Assembly: GCA_028023455.1 (NCBI GenBank)
Contig: JAQFVV010006549.1
Span: forward strand, 1 to 64,000
Direction: 5' to 3'
Source: Epiperipatus broadwayi
Taxonomy: Eukaryota; Onychophora; Udeonychophora; Euonychophora; Peripatidae
Length of the DNA stretch: 64,000 nt
A model generated the notes under the pieces. That model saw only the letters and a list, made by a program, of their open reading frames with translations. It had not been told where the DNA came from and ran no database searches. Shown here one piece after another: positions 34,316-45,740 of the stretch. The stretch's first letter is position 1, and every line of letters begins with the position of its first letter. The translations under genes were made by a program, and so were the position numbers.

Positions 34316-34665
34316 TTATTAAAACAGGCAGAACTCTCTATACATATTGCCACTCAGTGCAAGCCAGAGTAATCAATGGATGCCAGAAGACTTGTGTGTA
34401 AGATCCCCATCTAGTACCTATTCAATCAATATTCCCACACTAGTTTCTGGCTTGTGCCTTCATCAGTGAGGAGCCTTAGATCTGAGAGCAATGCACCAAG
34501 GCTCCTCACTGATGAAGGCCACAAGCCAGAAACTAGTCTGGGGATATTGGATGAGCAGGCACTAGATAGGAATTTTATGCACAAGCCTTCTGTCATCTAT
34601 TGATTATTCTGGCTTGCACTGAGTGACAATACGTAGAGAGTTTTGCCTGTTTTAATACCAAAAAT
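34316..34665. repeat. 350-bp palindrome carrying two hammerhead copies
   Basis: The arms TATTAAAACAGGC...CACTCAGTGCAAGCC and GGCTTGCACTGAGTG...GCCTGTTTTAATA face each other around ~34490, ~174 bp per arm, with few mismatches. Each arm has a hammerhead core. The right-arm one is better preserved. The left-arm one (minus strand, ~34475-34433) has G instead of C at the cleavage position after ACTAGT. The family also occurs, more decayed, at 1936-2275. Confidence 0.8.
34503..34544 (+). ncRNA. Hammerhead-like ribozyme motif, type I (palindrome right arm)
   Basis: TCCTCA 34503-34508, CTGATGA 34509-34515, helix II GGC-CACAA-GCC with an A-A mismatch at the closing position, GAAA 34529-34532, helix III palindrome ACTAGT 34532-34537, C17 at 34538, TGGGGA 34539-34544. 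Helix I has 6 pairs (one G-U). The conserved boxes and cleavage triplet (GTC) are canonical. The missing 10.1-11.1 pair probably lowers activity. Confidence 0.7.
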
Positions 34666-34726
34666 ATTGGTTTTTCTGGTTTCTGTATTGATATCAATAG
34701 AAACTTTTTGATACTGAAAACCCTAG

Positions 34727-37136
34727 AATTTATAGATATTAAATCTTTAAGGAGATTGTAAACTGTTAAGAGATTTATCTGATCCTGTTCTGAAATGGCA
34801 AATAGTGAGTTGAATTACTATTCTTTGTAATTATATTAGCCAGAATAAATAAACCCTTGAAATTTAAATTTTGGTTGTTTTTCATTTATTTATAAAATAT
34901 AATTATCCATTTGTCAACTAATTGAGTGGTCCGGGATATATTCACCACAAATCTCACTTGCATGGAATACATTACATAAGTGGCAGCCTTATATGTCTAA
35001 TTAAGTTGCAATAGTTACTTCACTATGATGAAATATCCTATTATGCCAAAACTTTAGAGTCTTTGCTGTATCCCAACATCTAAGCCCATTCTTTTAATTT
35101 AAAAATTTACCAAAATATCAAAATTGTCATTGACTTTCAAATTGACAGTTATGCAAGTTAAAAGTTGCTGAAGATTTTTCTTCTATTTCTTGAATTTTTT
35201 GAATAGTAATCATTAAACCAAAGTCTTTATATGTTTTATTCAGACATCAAATACATTCTGTAGACAGCTTTTTGAATTGACAAAAATAGCACAATTATCA
35301 GTGTAGAATAAATCCAAGGTGTTCTTGTTATTGCTCTTAATTTATTTAAATTAAAATTACACCATTAAAGTAATATGCATCTTGATGCCTGTTTCAACAT
35401 GCTATCTGCAAACAGTTACAAAGACCACTGACATAAAAACAAAGTCAGAGTTAATAAAAACCCTTGTTCAACTCTCAGTTTTTATTTCAAGTTTTTCAGA
35501 TGTTTCATCAATAACCATAACATTTCCTCATATTATCAGATAGATTTATAACTTGAATAAACTTTGATGAACACCTAAATAATTTCATGCAGTGCACCAG
35601 CCATAATTCAGACAAATGCCTAAAGTTTTTCTTGCATTTTCTGGTAACAAAAACATAATTTATGGTGCTTCTTGATTCTTTGAAACCACATTGAGTCTCT
35701 GGTAATTATTGATTTTTGATTAAAAGCAACATTCAGTGCTAATAAAATATCAACCACATAAAGCTCTTTTTTTATAAAAATCCTTAGATTTAAGGAAAAC
35801 ATCAATGTATTTTATTGATTAATTATTATTTTTATATGATTTTCAGTGTATATGCTTAAATTTATTACTCATTGGAAACAAGTCTTTATTAATGATTGTG
35901 GTTATGAAACTGTATTTCAGTCAAATCATAATGGATCTCATGAATTAAATAATCCCTGGGATCACATTGTAAATCTTATTTTTTAGTAGATACTTTAAAC
36001 CTCTAATACTGCTTCCATTTGTACTTGTGGTACTGCAGAGAATAATTTGTCTTGGAAAATGCCCTTACATCTTATTAGTCATCTAAAATTTAATCTTTTT
36101 ATCACCAATCAAAATCTTGATATCAAATATTGTTTAGTGGATTATTGGGGATGATTAAATTTGATTATAAGTTAAATAATACTCAGAAATATATAATAAA
36201 AACTTTATCTGATCTACATAATTTACAGATTGTATCAAAGGATCATCTATGAGTCTTGTTGAGAAAGATTGTAGCTGGGAAAATGCTGTAAGAAAATTTA
36301 AAACAATAGGAACCAATGATTCATCCAGAAATATATTTTTTAAGGCTTATATAGACTAATGAAATTTCTGATTGGGATCATAACTGAAAAATGGAGATAT
36401 CATTGATAGATCTTTGTATGATACTTGAATTACATTAGGACTGTTTATTTGATTAGGATGTTGTCCTTATTAAGTATGTTGTTATTTCCAATCTTACTTA
36501 ATCAGATGACTGATAATTATGAATGTTGATGTCAAGTGAGGGTCACTACTATTCTGCAAATAATTTTGGTAAATAAATAAAATAACTTTAATCCAAGTGT
36601 TTTTTAATATGTAAATAAATAAATATAAAATTATTTGAAGCAATATTAGCATTTATTAGCATCATCCAGACAGTTTTTTATAATTTTTGCACGATTAAAA
36701 AATCAACCAATTTTAATGTAATACAAGTTATAAGCTCTGTTCTTAACAGGTAACTTGAAATTGTCAATTCTCTTATCAGCGAAGCAATATCTTGTGCATT
36801 GAAACCAAGCCATTGGACATGATGTTAAATTGAATCTACCATTAGTTTCAGTGATCAAGGTTTAATGTGGCATTAATCACTAGTGATAATTTAATGTAAG
36901 GTATCTCACAATCCAGTTCAAACCAACTCTTAAGTGTCCACAAGAGTAAACGAAGCCTATAAAAACATAAACTATAACAATAGGTTAGATACATGATATC
37001 ATTTTTCTATATGCAAACATACATATAAATACATAAACCCTTGATGTTTGGTTTAAATAAGTGCCAAACCAAAATAGTGTTGAAATGAAGTAAATGCTTC
37101 TTTTCATTAGAAAATAAAAGCTTAATAATAGAAACC
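34727..37136. other. AT-rich stretch without a recognisable gene
   Basis: I see no domain-bearing frame, RNA gene or element end over 2.4 kb. Confidence 0.5.
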
Positions 37137-37168
<32 letters not shown>

Positions 37169-37178
37169 TTCTATTATA

Positions 37179-37235
<57 letters not shown>
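37137..37235. repeat. (TA)n microsatellite abutting a PLE 3' end
   Basis: Almost uninterrupted alternating TA, with one break near 37168-37186. It touches the 3' terminus of the first Penelope-like copy. The plus-strand PLE copy ending near 48045 likewise ends in a TA run, so the tract is probably part of, or created by, the insertion. Confidence 0.85.
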
Positions 37236-37239
<4 letters not shown>

Positions 37240-38957
37240 ATTACAAGCATAAAGCTAAACTAGTCAATATAAAATCAAAACTACCCCAAATCCAAAATTA
37301 AACCAGACCAGCCTAAAAACAATATTAAAACACAACCTAAGGTTTCACTGCTACAAGCAGACTTCTCAAGTGTAAAGAACTACAAAACTACACAATATAT
37401 ATAATACTAAAAACTACGCACAAATCCATTCACTTTCCATCCACCCTTAATATTAAAAAAACTCTTAAATAAGTTAATTGCTTCAGAATAATAAATTTTC
37501 AATAATAAAGATTCTTGAATTCTTCTTTTGATTTCATTTCTCTCAAAGAAGACAACCTTAGCTTCATCAAAATCAATAGTGTGGCCAGTATCTTTTTCAT
37601 GAACATACAAAGCAGAACTAAGATATTTATTTTTAACTCTACTTTTATGAACCTTAATTCTTTCATTTAAACTCAAACTACTCTGACCAATGTAAACCTT
37701 CTTACAAAATAAACAAGGAATAAAATATACTACACCAGGAATAGTCTTTCTATCAAAAACCTCTTTTGTATTATTTAATAAATTATTCAATGTAACACCC
37801 CTTTTCCAAGCAATTTTCTTATTTCCAAGCAATTTACTATTTCTACACACAATTTTATAAGAAGACAATTTAAATGGCAAAGAAATAAAATCATATTTTT
37901 CTTTAACCTTTACGTCCTTACAAATATTACTATTAAATAAAATACTTTTAACAAATTTATCAGAGTATCCAACACACAAGTAATCTTTATAAAATTGATA
38001 TTTCTGAAACAAAGCTACCCCTCTAGAATTATTTAATTTAATATTCCTACGACAATAATTCCTTAAAGCAGCTACTTTATGAGATACAGACTGATGGCTA
38101 TCAGGTTTAATTATAGATCTTAATTCTTTACTTTTAACTAAATGACTGCACAATAAACAATTAGTTTCTACATTTCTAATCACCAAAAGATCTAAAAATT
38201 TTAACTTACCAAAATCTAACCCCCCTCCTTCTAACACAAATTTTATAGAAGGATCAAAACAATTAAATTCATTTACAAATTCCTTCAATTTATCATTCTC
38301 ACCTACAAATAAACAATCATCAACATATCTGACAAATAATTTTACATATAAACAATTCTTTTTAATAATAATTTCCTCTTCCATATAACTAATATAAACT
38401 GAACATACTAAAGGAGAAATAATATAACCTATTATCCACCCTTCCTTAATCTTATAAAAATTACCTTTATAAGTGAAATACTTAGAATCTTCCAATAACA
38501 AAAGCAAATCTTTAATCACCTTAATTTTACTTTTTGATAAAGAACTTTTCTTAATCAATACAGACAAAAGAACATCAATACTGCTTAACCTATTAACAGA
38601 CTGATACATATTTTCAATATCTAAACTTCCAAATACCCAACTACTTTCCATTTCAAAATTATTAATCTTATCAAAAGCCTCAAAAGAAGAAGAAACTGTG
38701 TACTGAAATCAACAAATTGTTTTAAAAAATTATTCAAGAATCTAGAAATACGCTCTACAAGACTACCTGTAAAATCAAAAATAAATCTTAAAGGAAAACC
38801 ATCTTTATGAGTTTTAATATTCACAAACATCTTAGCTGATGTAAAATCATTAGGATAGCATTTTAAATAATCTACTCTATTAAAAATTTTTAAATTAACC
38901 ATTTTCTTCATAATATCTATCAACTTTCTTTTAATCAAATTACCTGGATCTTTATCT
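37236..38957 (-). pseudogene. Penelope-like element copy 1 (RT + GIY-YIG), 5'-truncated
   Basis: The minus strand encodes the Penelope RT from the NIKTHKDGFPLRF block (~38830) onward. After a frameshift near 38690 a 414-codon frame (38651-37407) gives SLDIENMYQSVN, EGWIIGYIISPLVCSVY, the catalytic FVRYVDDCLFV, and a C-terminal GIY-YIG endonuclease (GVVYFIPCLFCKKVYIGQSS, then R...H...H and E residues). The active-site DD pair and the YIG are intact here. The 3' untranslated region (37406-37236) has a hairpin-GAAA motif and ends at a TA tract. The copy begins abruptly at ~38957, where the next copy starts in the opposite orientation. Confidence 0.9.
37333..37375 (-). other. Hairpin-GAAA motif in PLE 3' region (hammerhead-derived)
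   Basis: The minus strand reads CTTGAGAAGT, then CTGC-TTGTA-GCAG (4-bp hairpin), T, GAAA, then ACCTTAGGT, a near-palindrome. The order matches hammerhead box 1, helix II, box 2, helix III, but box 1 is altered (TTGAGAA instead of CTGANGA). The same motif recurs at ~40333-40372 (+), 40440-40480 (-), 45329-45370 (-) and 47841-47882 (+), where helix III reads ACC-TTT-GGT. Hammerheads are known in PLE terminal repeats; these look like altered or inactive descendants. Confidence 0.5.
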
Positions 38958-38959
38958 AG

Positions 38960-40412
38960 ATTCTTGAATAATTTTTTAAAACAATTTGTTGATTTTGGTC
39001 AGTACACAGTTTCTTCTTCTTTTGAGGCTTTTGATAAGATTAATAGTTTTGAAATGGAAAGTAGTTGGGTATTTGGAAGTTTAGATATTGAAAATATGTA
39101 TCAGTCTGTTAATAGGTTAAGCAGTATTGATGTTCTTTTGTCTGTATTGATTAAGAAAAGTTCTTTATCAAAAAATAAAATTAAGGTGATTAAAGATTTG
39201 CTTTTGTTATTGGAAGATTCTATGTATTTCACTTATAAAGGTAATTTTTATAAGATTAAGGAAGGGTGGATAATAGGTTATATTATTTCTCCTTTAGTAT
39301 GTTCAGTTTATATTAGTTATATGGAAGAGGAAATTATTATTAAAAATAATTGTTTATATGTAAAATTATTTGTCAGACATATTGATGATTGTTTATTTGT
39401 AGTTGAGAATGATAAATTGAAGGAATTTGTAAATGAATTTAATTGTTTTGATCCTTCTATAAAATTTGTGTTAGAAAGAGGGGGGTTAGATTTTAGTAAG
39501 TTAAAATTTTTAGATCTTTTGGTGATTAGAAATGTAGAAACTAATTGTTTATTGTGCAGTCATTTAGTTAAAAGTAAAGAATTAAGATCTATAATTAAAC
39601 CTGATAGCCATCAGTCTGTATCTCATAAAGTAGCTGCTTTAAGGAATTATTGTCATAGGAATATTAAATTAAATAATTCTAGAGGGGTAGCTTTGTTTCA
39701 GAAATATCAATTTTATGAAGGTTACTTGAGTGTTGGATACTCTGATAAATTTGTTAAAAGTATTTTATTTAATAGTAATATTTGTAAGGATGTAACGGTT
39801 AAAGAAAAATATGATTTTATTTCTTTGCCATTTAAATTGTCTTCTTATAAAATTGTGTGTAGAAATAGTAAATTGTTTGGAAATAAGAAAATTGCTTGGA
39901 AAAGGGGTGTTACATTGAATAATTTATTAAAAAATACAAAAGAGGTTTTTGATAGAAAGACTATTCCTGGTGTAGTATATTTTATTCCTTGTTTATTTTG
40001 TAAGAAGGTTTACATAGATCAGAGTAGTTTGAGTTTAAATGAAAGAATTAAGGTTCATAAAAGTAGAGTTAAAAATAGATATCTTAGTTCTGCTTTGTAT
40101 GTTCATGAAAAAGATACATGCCACACTATTGATTTTGATGAAGCTAAGGTTGTCTTCTTTGAGAGAAATGAAATCAAAAGAAGAATTAAAGAATCTTTAT
40201 TATTGAAAATTTATTATTCTGAAGCAATTAACTTATTTAAGAGTTCTTTTAATATTAAGGGTGGATGGGATGTGAATGAATTTGTGGGTAGTTTATAGTA
40301 TTATATATATTGTGTAGTTTTGTAGTTCTTTACACTTGAGAAGTCTGCTTGTAGCAGTGAAACCTTAGGTTGTGTTTTAATATTGTTTTTAGGCTGGTCT
40401 GGTTTAATTTTG
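38960..40412 (+). pseudogene. Penelope-like element copy 2 (444-codon RT + GIY-YIG frame)
   Basis: Head-to-head with copy 1. An uninterrupted 444-codon frame (38964-40298) runs from FLNNFLKQFVDF in the RT through SLDIENMYQSVN and IGYIISPLVCSVY to the endonuclease. Two key sites differ from the other copies. The RT box is RHIDDCLFV (Y to H and V to I, aspartates kept). The endonuclease has KKVYIDQSS (YIG to YID), which removes the conserved glycine. The N-terminal third is missing, so it cannot be autonomous despite the long frame. Its 3' end meets copy 3 tail-to-tail at ~40406. Confidence 0.88.
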
Positions 40413-42865
40413 GACCAGCCTAAAAACAATATTAAAACACAACCTAAGGTTTCACTGCTACAAGCAGACATCTCAAGTGTAAAGAACTACAAAAACTACA
40501 CAATATATATAGTACTAAAAACTACCCACAAATCCATTCACTTCCCATCCACCCTTAATATTAAAAGAACTCTTAAATAAGTTAATTGCTTCAGAATAAT
40601 AAATTTTCAATAATAAAGATTCTTGAATTCTTCTTTTGATTTCATTTCTCTCAAAGAAGACAACCTTAGCTTCATCAAAATCAATAGTGTGCCTGTATCT
40701 TTTTCATGAACATACAAAGCAGAACTAAGATATCTATTTTTAACTCTACTTTTATGAACCTTAATTCTTTCATTTAAACTCAAACTACTCTGACCAATGT
40801 AAACCTTCTTACAAAATAAACAAGGAATAAAATATACTACACCAGGAATAGTCTTTCTATCAAAAACCTCTTTTGTATTATTTAATAAATTATTCAATGT
40901 AACACCCCTTTTCTAAGCAATTTTCTTATTTCCAAACAATTTACTATTTCTACACACAATTTTATAAGAAGACAATTTAAATAGCAAAGAAATAAAATCA
41001 TATTTTTCTTTAACCTTTACATCCTTACAAATATTACTATTAAATAAAATACTTTTAACAAATTTATCAGAGTATCCAACACTCAAGTAATCTTTATAAA
41101 ATTGATATTTCTGAAACAAAGCTACCCCTCTAGAATTATTTAATTTAATATTCCTATGACAATAATTCCTTAAAGCAGCCACTTTATGAGATACAGACTG
41201 ATGGCTATCATGTTTAATTATAGATCTTAATTCTTTACTTTTAACTAAATGACTGCACAGTAAACAATTAGTTTCTACATTTCTAATCACCAAAAGATCT
41301 AAAAATTTTAACTTACCAAAATCTAACCCCCCTCCTTCTAACACAAATTTTATAGAAGGATCAAAACAATTAAAGTCATTTACAAATTCCTTCAATTTAT
41401 CATTCTGAACTACAAATAAACAATCATCAACATATCTGACAAATAACTTTACATATAAAAAATTCTTTTTAATAATAATTTCCTCTTCCATATAATTAAT
41501 ATAAACTGAACATACTAAAGGAGAAATAATATAACCTATTATCCACCCTTCCTTAATCTTATAAAAATTACCTTTATAAGTAAAATACATAGAATATTCC
41601 AATAACAAAAGCAAATCTTTAATTACCTTAATTTTATTTTTTGATAAAGAACTTTCCTTAATCAAAACAGACATAAGAACATCAATACTGCCTAACCTAT
41701 TAACAGACTGATACATATTTTCAATATCTAAACTGCCAAATACCCAATTACTTTCCATTTTAAAATTATTAATCTTATCAAAAGCCTCAAAAGAAGAAAC
41801 TGTGTAATGACCAAAATCAACAAATTGTTTTAAAAAATTATTCAAGAATCTAGAAATACCCTCTACAACACTACTTGTAAAATCAAAAAGAAATCTTAAA
41901 GGAAAACCATCTTTATGAGTTTTAATATTCACAAACATCGTAGCTGATATGAAATCATTTGGATAGCATTTTAAATAATCTACTCTATTAAAAATTTTTA
42001 AATTAACCATTTTCTTCATAATATCTATTAATTTTCTTTTAATCAAATTACCCGGATCTTTATCTAAAACCATATATTTACCATTATTTAATTCCCTATC
42101 CATTTTCTCTTTGAATTCATCTCCTTTCATAATGACAAACCTACCAGCTTTGTCTTCTCGAGAAATGATTACATCATTAGCAATTAACCTATTCTTAAGA
42201 TGTCTAACCTCAGCAGGATTAATCACAAATTTTTCTTTCCTTTTTAAACTTTTATTCAAAATCGATTGTATACCAACTTTCTGTTCATCACTCAAATTAC
42301 TAGACTCAATAGACAAAATTGTATCAAAAAGTATTTTTTGAATGAAATGAAACAAAATTAAGGCCTTTACCAAGAATATCTAATTCTCTATTATTTAGCT
42401 TAATATCAGAAAGATTAACAACTAACTTCAGAAGCATTACTCGCATACCCTTTATCACTACAATAAATTGTATTAACTTTCCCGAACAACTACTTTAATT
42501 TTCTTTCATATTTTTTGCAATAGAAATTTGACCTATTCTGTCTAAATTGCCTCATAATCAAATTCAAAATTGAATAATCAAAATCTTACATCCTGTCTAA
42601 ATAATAACTATTTTTTTTATATACGTAAATAAATTTGTAAAACTTTACAAAATTTTCTTTTAAAAAACTATTCAAAATATATCATTGTAACTTAAAAACC
42701 AAATTCCTATTTTGAAGCAACTTTTTATTTCTACTAAAATTAATAACACAACACCTAGGAAAAATACTAAATTCCCTACATTTTTTTAAGAAAATAAATC
42801 TGCCATCTTAAAGACTATCCTATCACTCAATCTAGACAAATTTTGGTGCTTGTATGATAGCTTAA

Positions 42866-44928
42866 GACGCCATAGGATGGTGCCATTTTCACGCTAAAAC
42901 TATAAAATATGAACATTCACGGGCCGTTGATTTTAATAATTTTTCTGTGCTTTTTTTAAATGCGAAAATAAAAACAAAACAAAATCGTCTTTTTTAAATA
43001 TTATTTTTTTATTATTAACCAAAAGACTGTTTTTTACGAGGCTCCTCGTAGCCATCTGATGTCACTCTAACTCAGCCAATTCTTATGCTAAAAAATTTGT
43101 TTGATATGTTTTGAAGAGGTTTTTAAAAGTTCTGTAAGATGGTGACCTCTTCCGACTTATTTTACAAGTAAAAAATAAAAAAAAACTCATTTAAACCTAA
43201 ACAAAAAAAGAACATTATTTGTGATTGGTTCTTAGCAAGCTCTCAGCCGAAAAAGACATTCTGATTGGCTGGAAAGAACAAAGAAACCGCCTGATCAAAG
43301 AAAATAAAGAAAAACGCTGAGATTTTCATTTCGAATATGATTAAAGTATTATAAAATTATATTTATGGAAATTAAAAATTATTTTCAGAGAGAATAATAA
43401 AAAAACAAAATTATTTTCGAAAAATATTGAAGATTTTAGTAAAAATATTGAAGATGTAGTAAAAAGAAATATTTACTTTTCTATAACGTAAAAGTCGATC
43501 TTTTTGTTTATATTATAGCTTTTATGTTGCCAAAATTGAATATTTTAGAATAAATAAATAGCAATTTATTTTTGAAAGAACTTTCATTCTCTTCATAACC
43601 TGAAAAATTATTAATATACTTTTTATAAACGTATCTGAGTTGAATTTAATATTATAGGCGAATATGTTTTAACAATAGGCTTTGTCTTCAGTTTGTGAGT
43701 TGGCCAATTAAAAGATTTGATTTTTACCTCATACAACCAATAATATAATTAGTGGTTAAAAGGTTAATGTATACAATTTAAATGATAATAATAAATGTAA
43801 AATAAAATCAACAAATTGCAATTTGATTCGTGTTTTTTATATCGTATACTTGAGTTACGGCTTTTTTTTTTTGATCAATTTTCTATCGGATATTTTTTGA
43901 CTTGTATTACGGCTTTTTTTTTAATCAGATATTTTTTTACTTGTGTTATGACTTTTTTTGTTGTTGTTGTTTGACTAAAAAATAATAATCGTAATAAAAG
44001 TAAAAGTTATTATGGTTAGATTTAGGGTTAGTTTAGGATTAGGGTTAGTTTTAGGGTTAGTTTAGGGTTAGTTTTAGGGTTAGTTTTAGGGTTAGTTTTA
44101 GGGTTAGTTTAGGGTTAGGTTTAGGGTTAGTTTTAGAGTTTAGGGTTAGTTTTAGGGTTAGTTTAGGGTTAGGTTTAGGGTTAGTTTTAGGGTTAGTTTT
44201 AGGGTTAGTTTAGGGTTAGTTTTAGGGTTAGTGTTCTGTTTGTTTGTAATGCTAAAATAAAAAAATTCAAAATCGTAACCGTACTCCGACAAAATGAAAG
44301 AAAGTCAAACTCTTTTTAAACAACAACAAACACATACTAATATCTTCTTTATTTCTTATTAAACATGTTTGTAATATTTGCCTTTTTATTAAATTTACAA
44401 ACAAAAAATCTCTATATTTATAATTTTTCTTACTGGATATTTTTTTCATACCGCTCTTTTTTACTTCAAAAATAGACAGACGGTAGAATTTTCTTTGTCT
44501 CGTGGAATGTTACGAACAATACGTTACTTGACATGTTACCTAATTGCAACTCACTAAAAATATACAAATTTAACATTTTCCCAAATAAAAGTTCAATACA
44601 GTAAGTTGTAAAAAGTCTTATAATTATTGCTTTAAAAAATCGGAACTTTTCAATAGTTTAAAATAAAAAAATCCAATGAAAACTACTTTTTAATACAATT
44701 CAAATACGAACTCTCTCATCAAGCCGTAATTATTTTATAAATTGTGCGAATTCGGAAAAATGTATTTGCTGCTATGCGATATGCTGTACTGCGATGCGAC
44801 ATAGCGACCCGCATTCTGTAGCACAACAAAAAAAGTTGTATTATAGAAAATGTGGGTACGAACGTGTCGGCCGTGGAAACAGCATTTTTATGTGTTGTGG
44901 TGCGAAAACTGCGCCATAGAATGGTGCC
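42866..44928. mobile_element. TTAA-flanked non-autonomous DNA transposon (piggyBac-like signature)
   Basis: TTAA stands at 42862-42865 and 44929-44932. The ends are inverted repeats: left GACGCCATAGGATGGTGCC then ATTTTCACGC; right, read inverted, GGCACCATTCTATGGCGC then AGTTTTCGC. About 19 of the first 26 positions agree. Removing the element and one TTAA rejoins PLE copy 3 sequence. A TTAA duplication is the hallmark of piggyBac elements, although the ends do not match a family I can name. The 2.06-kb interior has no transposase frame and includes a telomere-like satellite. Confidence 0.65.
44014..44232 (+). repeat. Telomere-like (TTAGGGTTAG-TTT) satellite
   Basis: About 219 bp of TTAGGG words, mostly as TTAGGGTTAG followed by TTT or TTTT, giving ~12-16-bp units, with occasional TTAGGATTAGGG and TTAGAGTTTAGGG variants. 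True telomeric runs would be unbroken TTAGGG. The regular TTT spacer suggests a satellite that evolved from telomeric seed sequence within the TTAA element. Confidence 0.9.
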
Positions 44929-45228
44929 TTAAGCTAAAAGATGAGTACCCAAATTTTTAATCCTTCTAATATCATTCAATGGAAAATTATTAAAAACAAA
45001 ACTCCACAAACCCATATTAATGAACCAATTACAAAAACACTTATAAATTAAAACAAAATAAAACATACACCCACACTTCTATATATATAACTAAATAAAC
45101 ACAAACCTTTAATCTTTCAAACAAACTCAAACAACAAACTTAATATAAATAAAATTCAAATATATCAAAAAAAATCTTTACACTACATCAACAAAACTAC
45201 TCTTAAATGCAAAGAAACTCATTAAAAT

Positions 45229-45740
45229 ATAAACATTACAAGCATAAAGCTAAACTAGTCAATATATAGTAAAAATTACCCCAAATTCAAAATTCTACTA
45301 GACCAGCATAAAAATAATATTGAAACACAACCAAAGGTTTCACTGCTACAAGCAGACTTCTCAAATGTAAAGAACTACAAAAACCATACAATATATATAA
45401 TATTAACCATTACCCACAAATCCATTCATTTCCCATCCACCCTTAATATTAAAAGAACTCTTAAATAAATTAGTTGCTTCAGAATAATAAATTTTCAATA
45501 ATAAAGATTCTTTAATTCTTCTTTTGATTTCATTTCTCTCAAAGAAAACAACCTTAGCTTCATCAAAATTAATAGTGTGACCTGCATTATTTTCATGGAC
45601 ATACAAAGCAGAACTAAGATGTCTATTTTTAACTCTACTTTTATGAACCTTTATTCTTTCATTTAAACTCAAACTACTCTGACCTATGTATACCTTCTTA
45701 CAACATAAACAAGGGATAAAATATACTACACCAGGAAGTC
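45229..45740 (-). pseudogene. Penelope-like element copy 4a (3' end with GIY-YIG only)
   Basis: The minus strand contains the endonuclease domain: GVVYFIPCLCCKKVYIGQSS, then NERIKVHKSRVKNRHLSSAL, HENNAGHTINFDEAKVVFFE and the C-terminal FNIKGGWEMNGF (45777-45403, the first few codons non-PLE). It is followed by the PLE 3' untranslated region with hairpin-GAAA motif (45370-45329). The RT is absent. At ~45740 it abuts copy 4b in the opposite orientation, so both may stem from one insertion with an internal inversion. Confidence 0.85.

Larger units (their letters stand above)
33383..34726. mobile_element. Foldback or TIR element enclosing a hammerhead palindrome
   Basis: The left end reads GGGGTTTCCAATATCGGTAT. 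The right end, read inverted, is AGGGTTTTCAGTATC followed by related CAATA/GATATTGG-like words, suggesting long imperfect terminal inverted repeats. I found no clear target-site duplication, so the class is open. No transposase frame is present. The inner palindrome at 34316-34665 interrupts or forms its right half. Confidence 0.4.
40413..45228 (-). pseudogene. Penelope-like element copy 3 (longest), split by a TTAA element
   Basis: The minus-strand coding part spans ~42557-40530. 42373-40913 encodes the N-terminal PLE region (LSDEQKVGIQSILNKSLKRK; VIISREDKAGRFVIM), the KTHK block, SLDIENMYQSVN, IGYIISPLVCSVYINYMEEE and the catalytic FVRYVDDCLFV. A TAG replaces the Trp codon of KIAWKRG at ~40911. 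The frame continues at 40897-40607 into the GIY-YIG domain, then shifts after EKDTG because of a 4-base change near 40690. Upstream, the N terminus has a stop and a frameshift (42.40-42.50 kb). The 5' leader is interrupted at 42866-44928 by a DNA element and resumes at 44933, extending to ~45228. Confidence 0.88.

Noticed and set aside
44014-44232. Chromosome end or fusion point
   Set aside because: The TTAGGG words are separated by regular TTT spacers and lie inside a TTAA-flanked element within a PLE, so a satellite carried by a transposon fits better.
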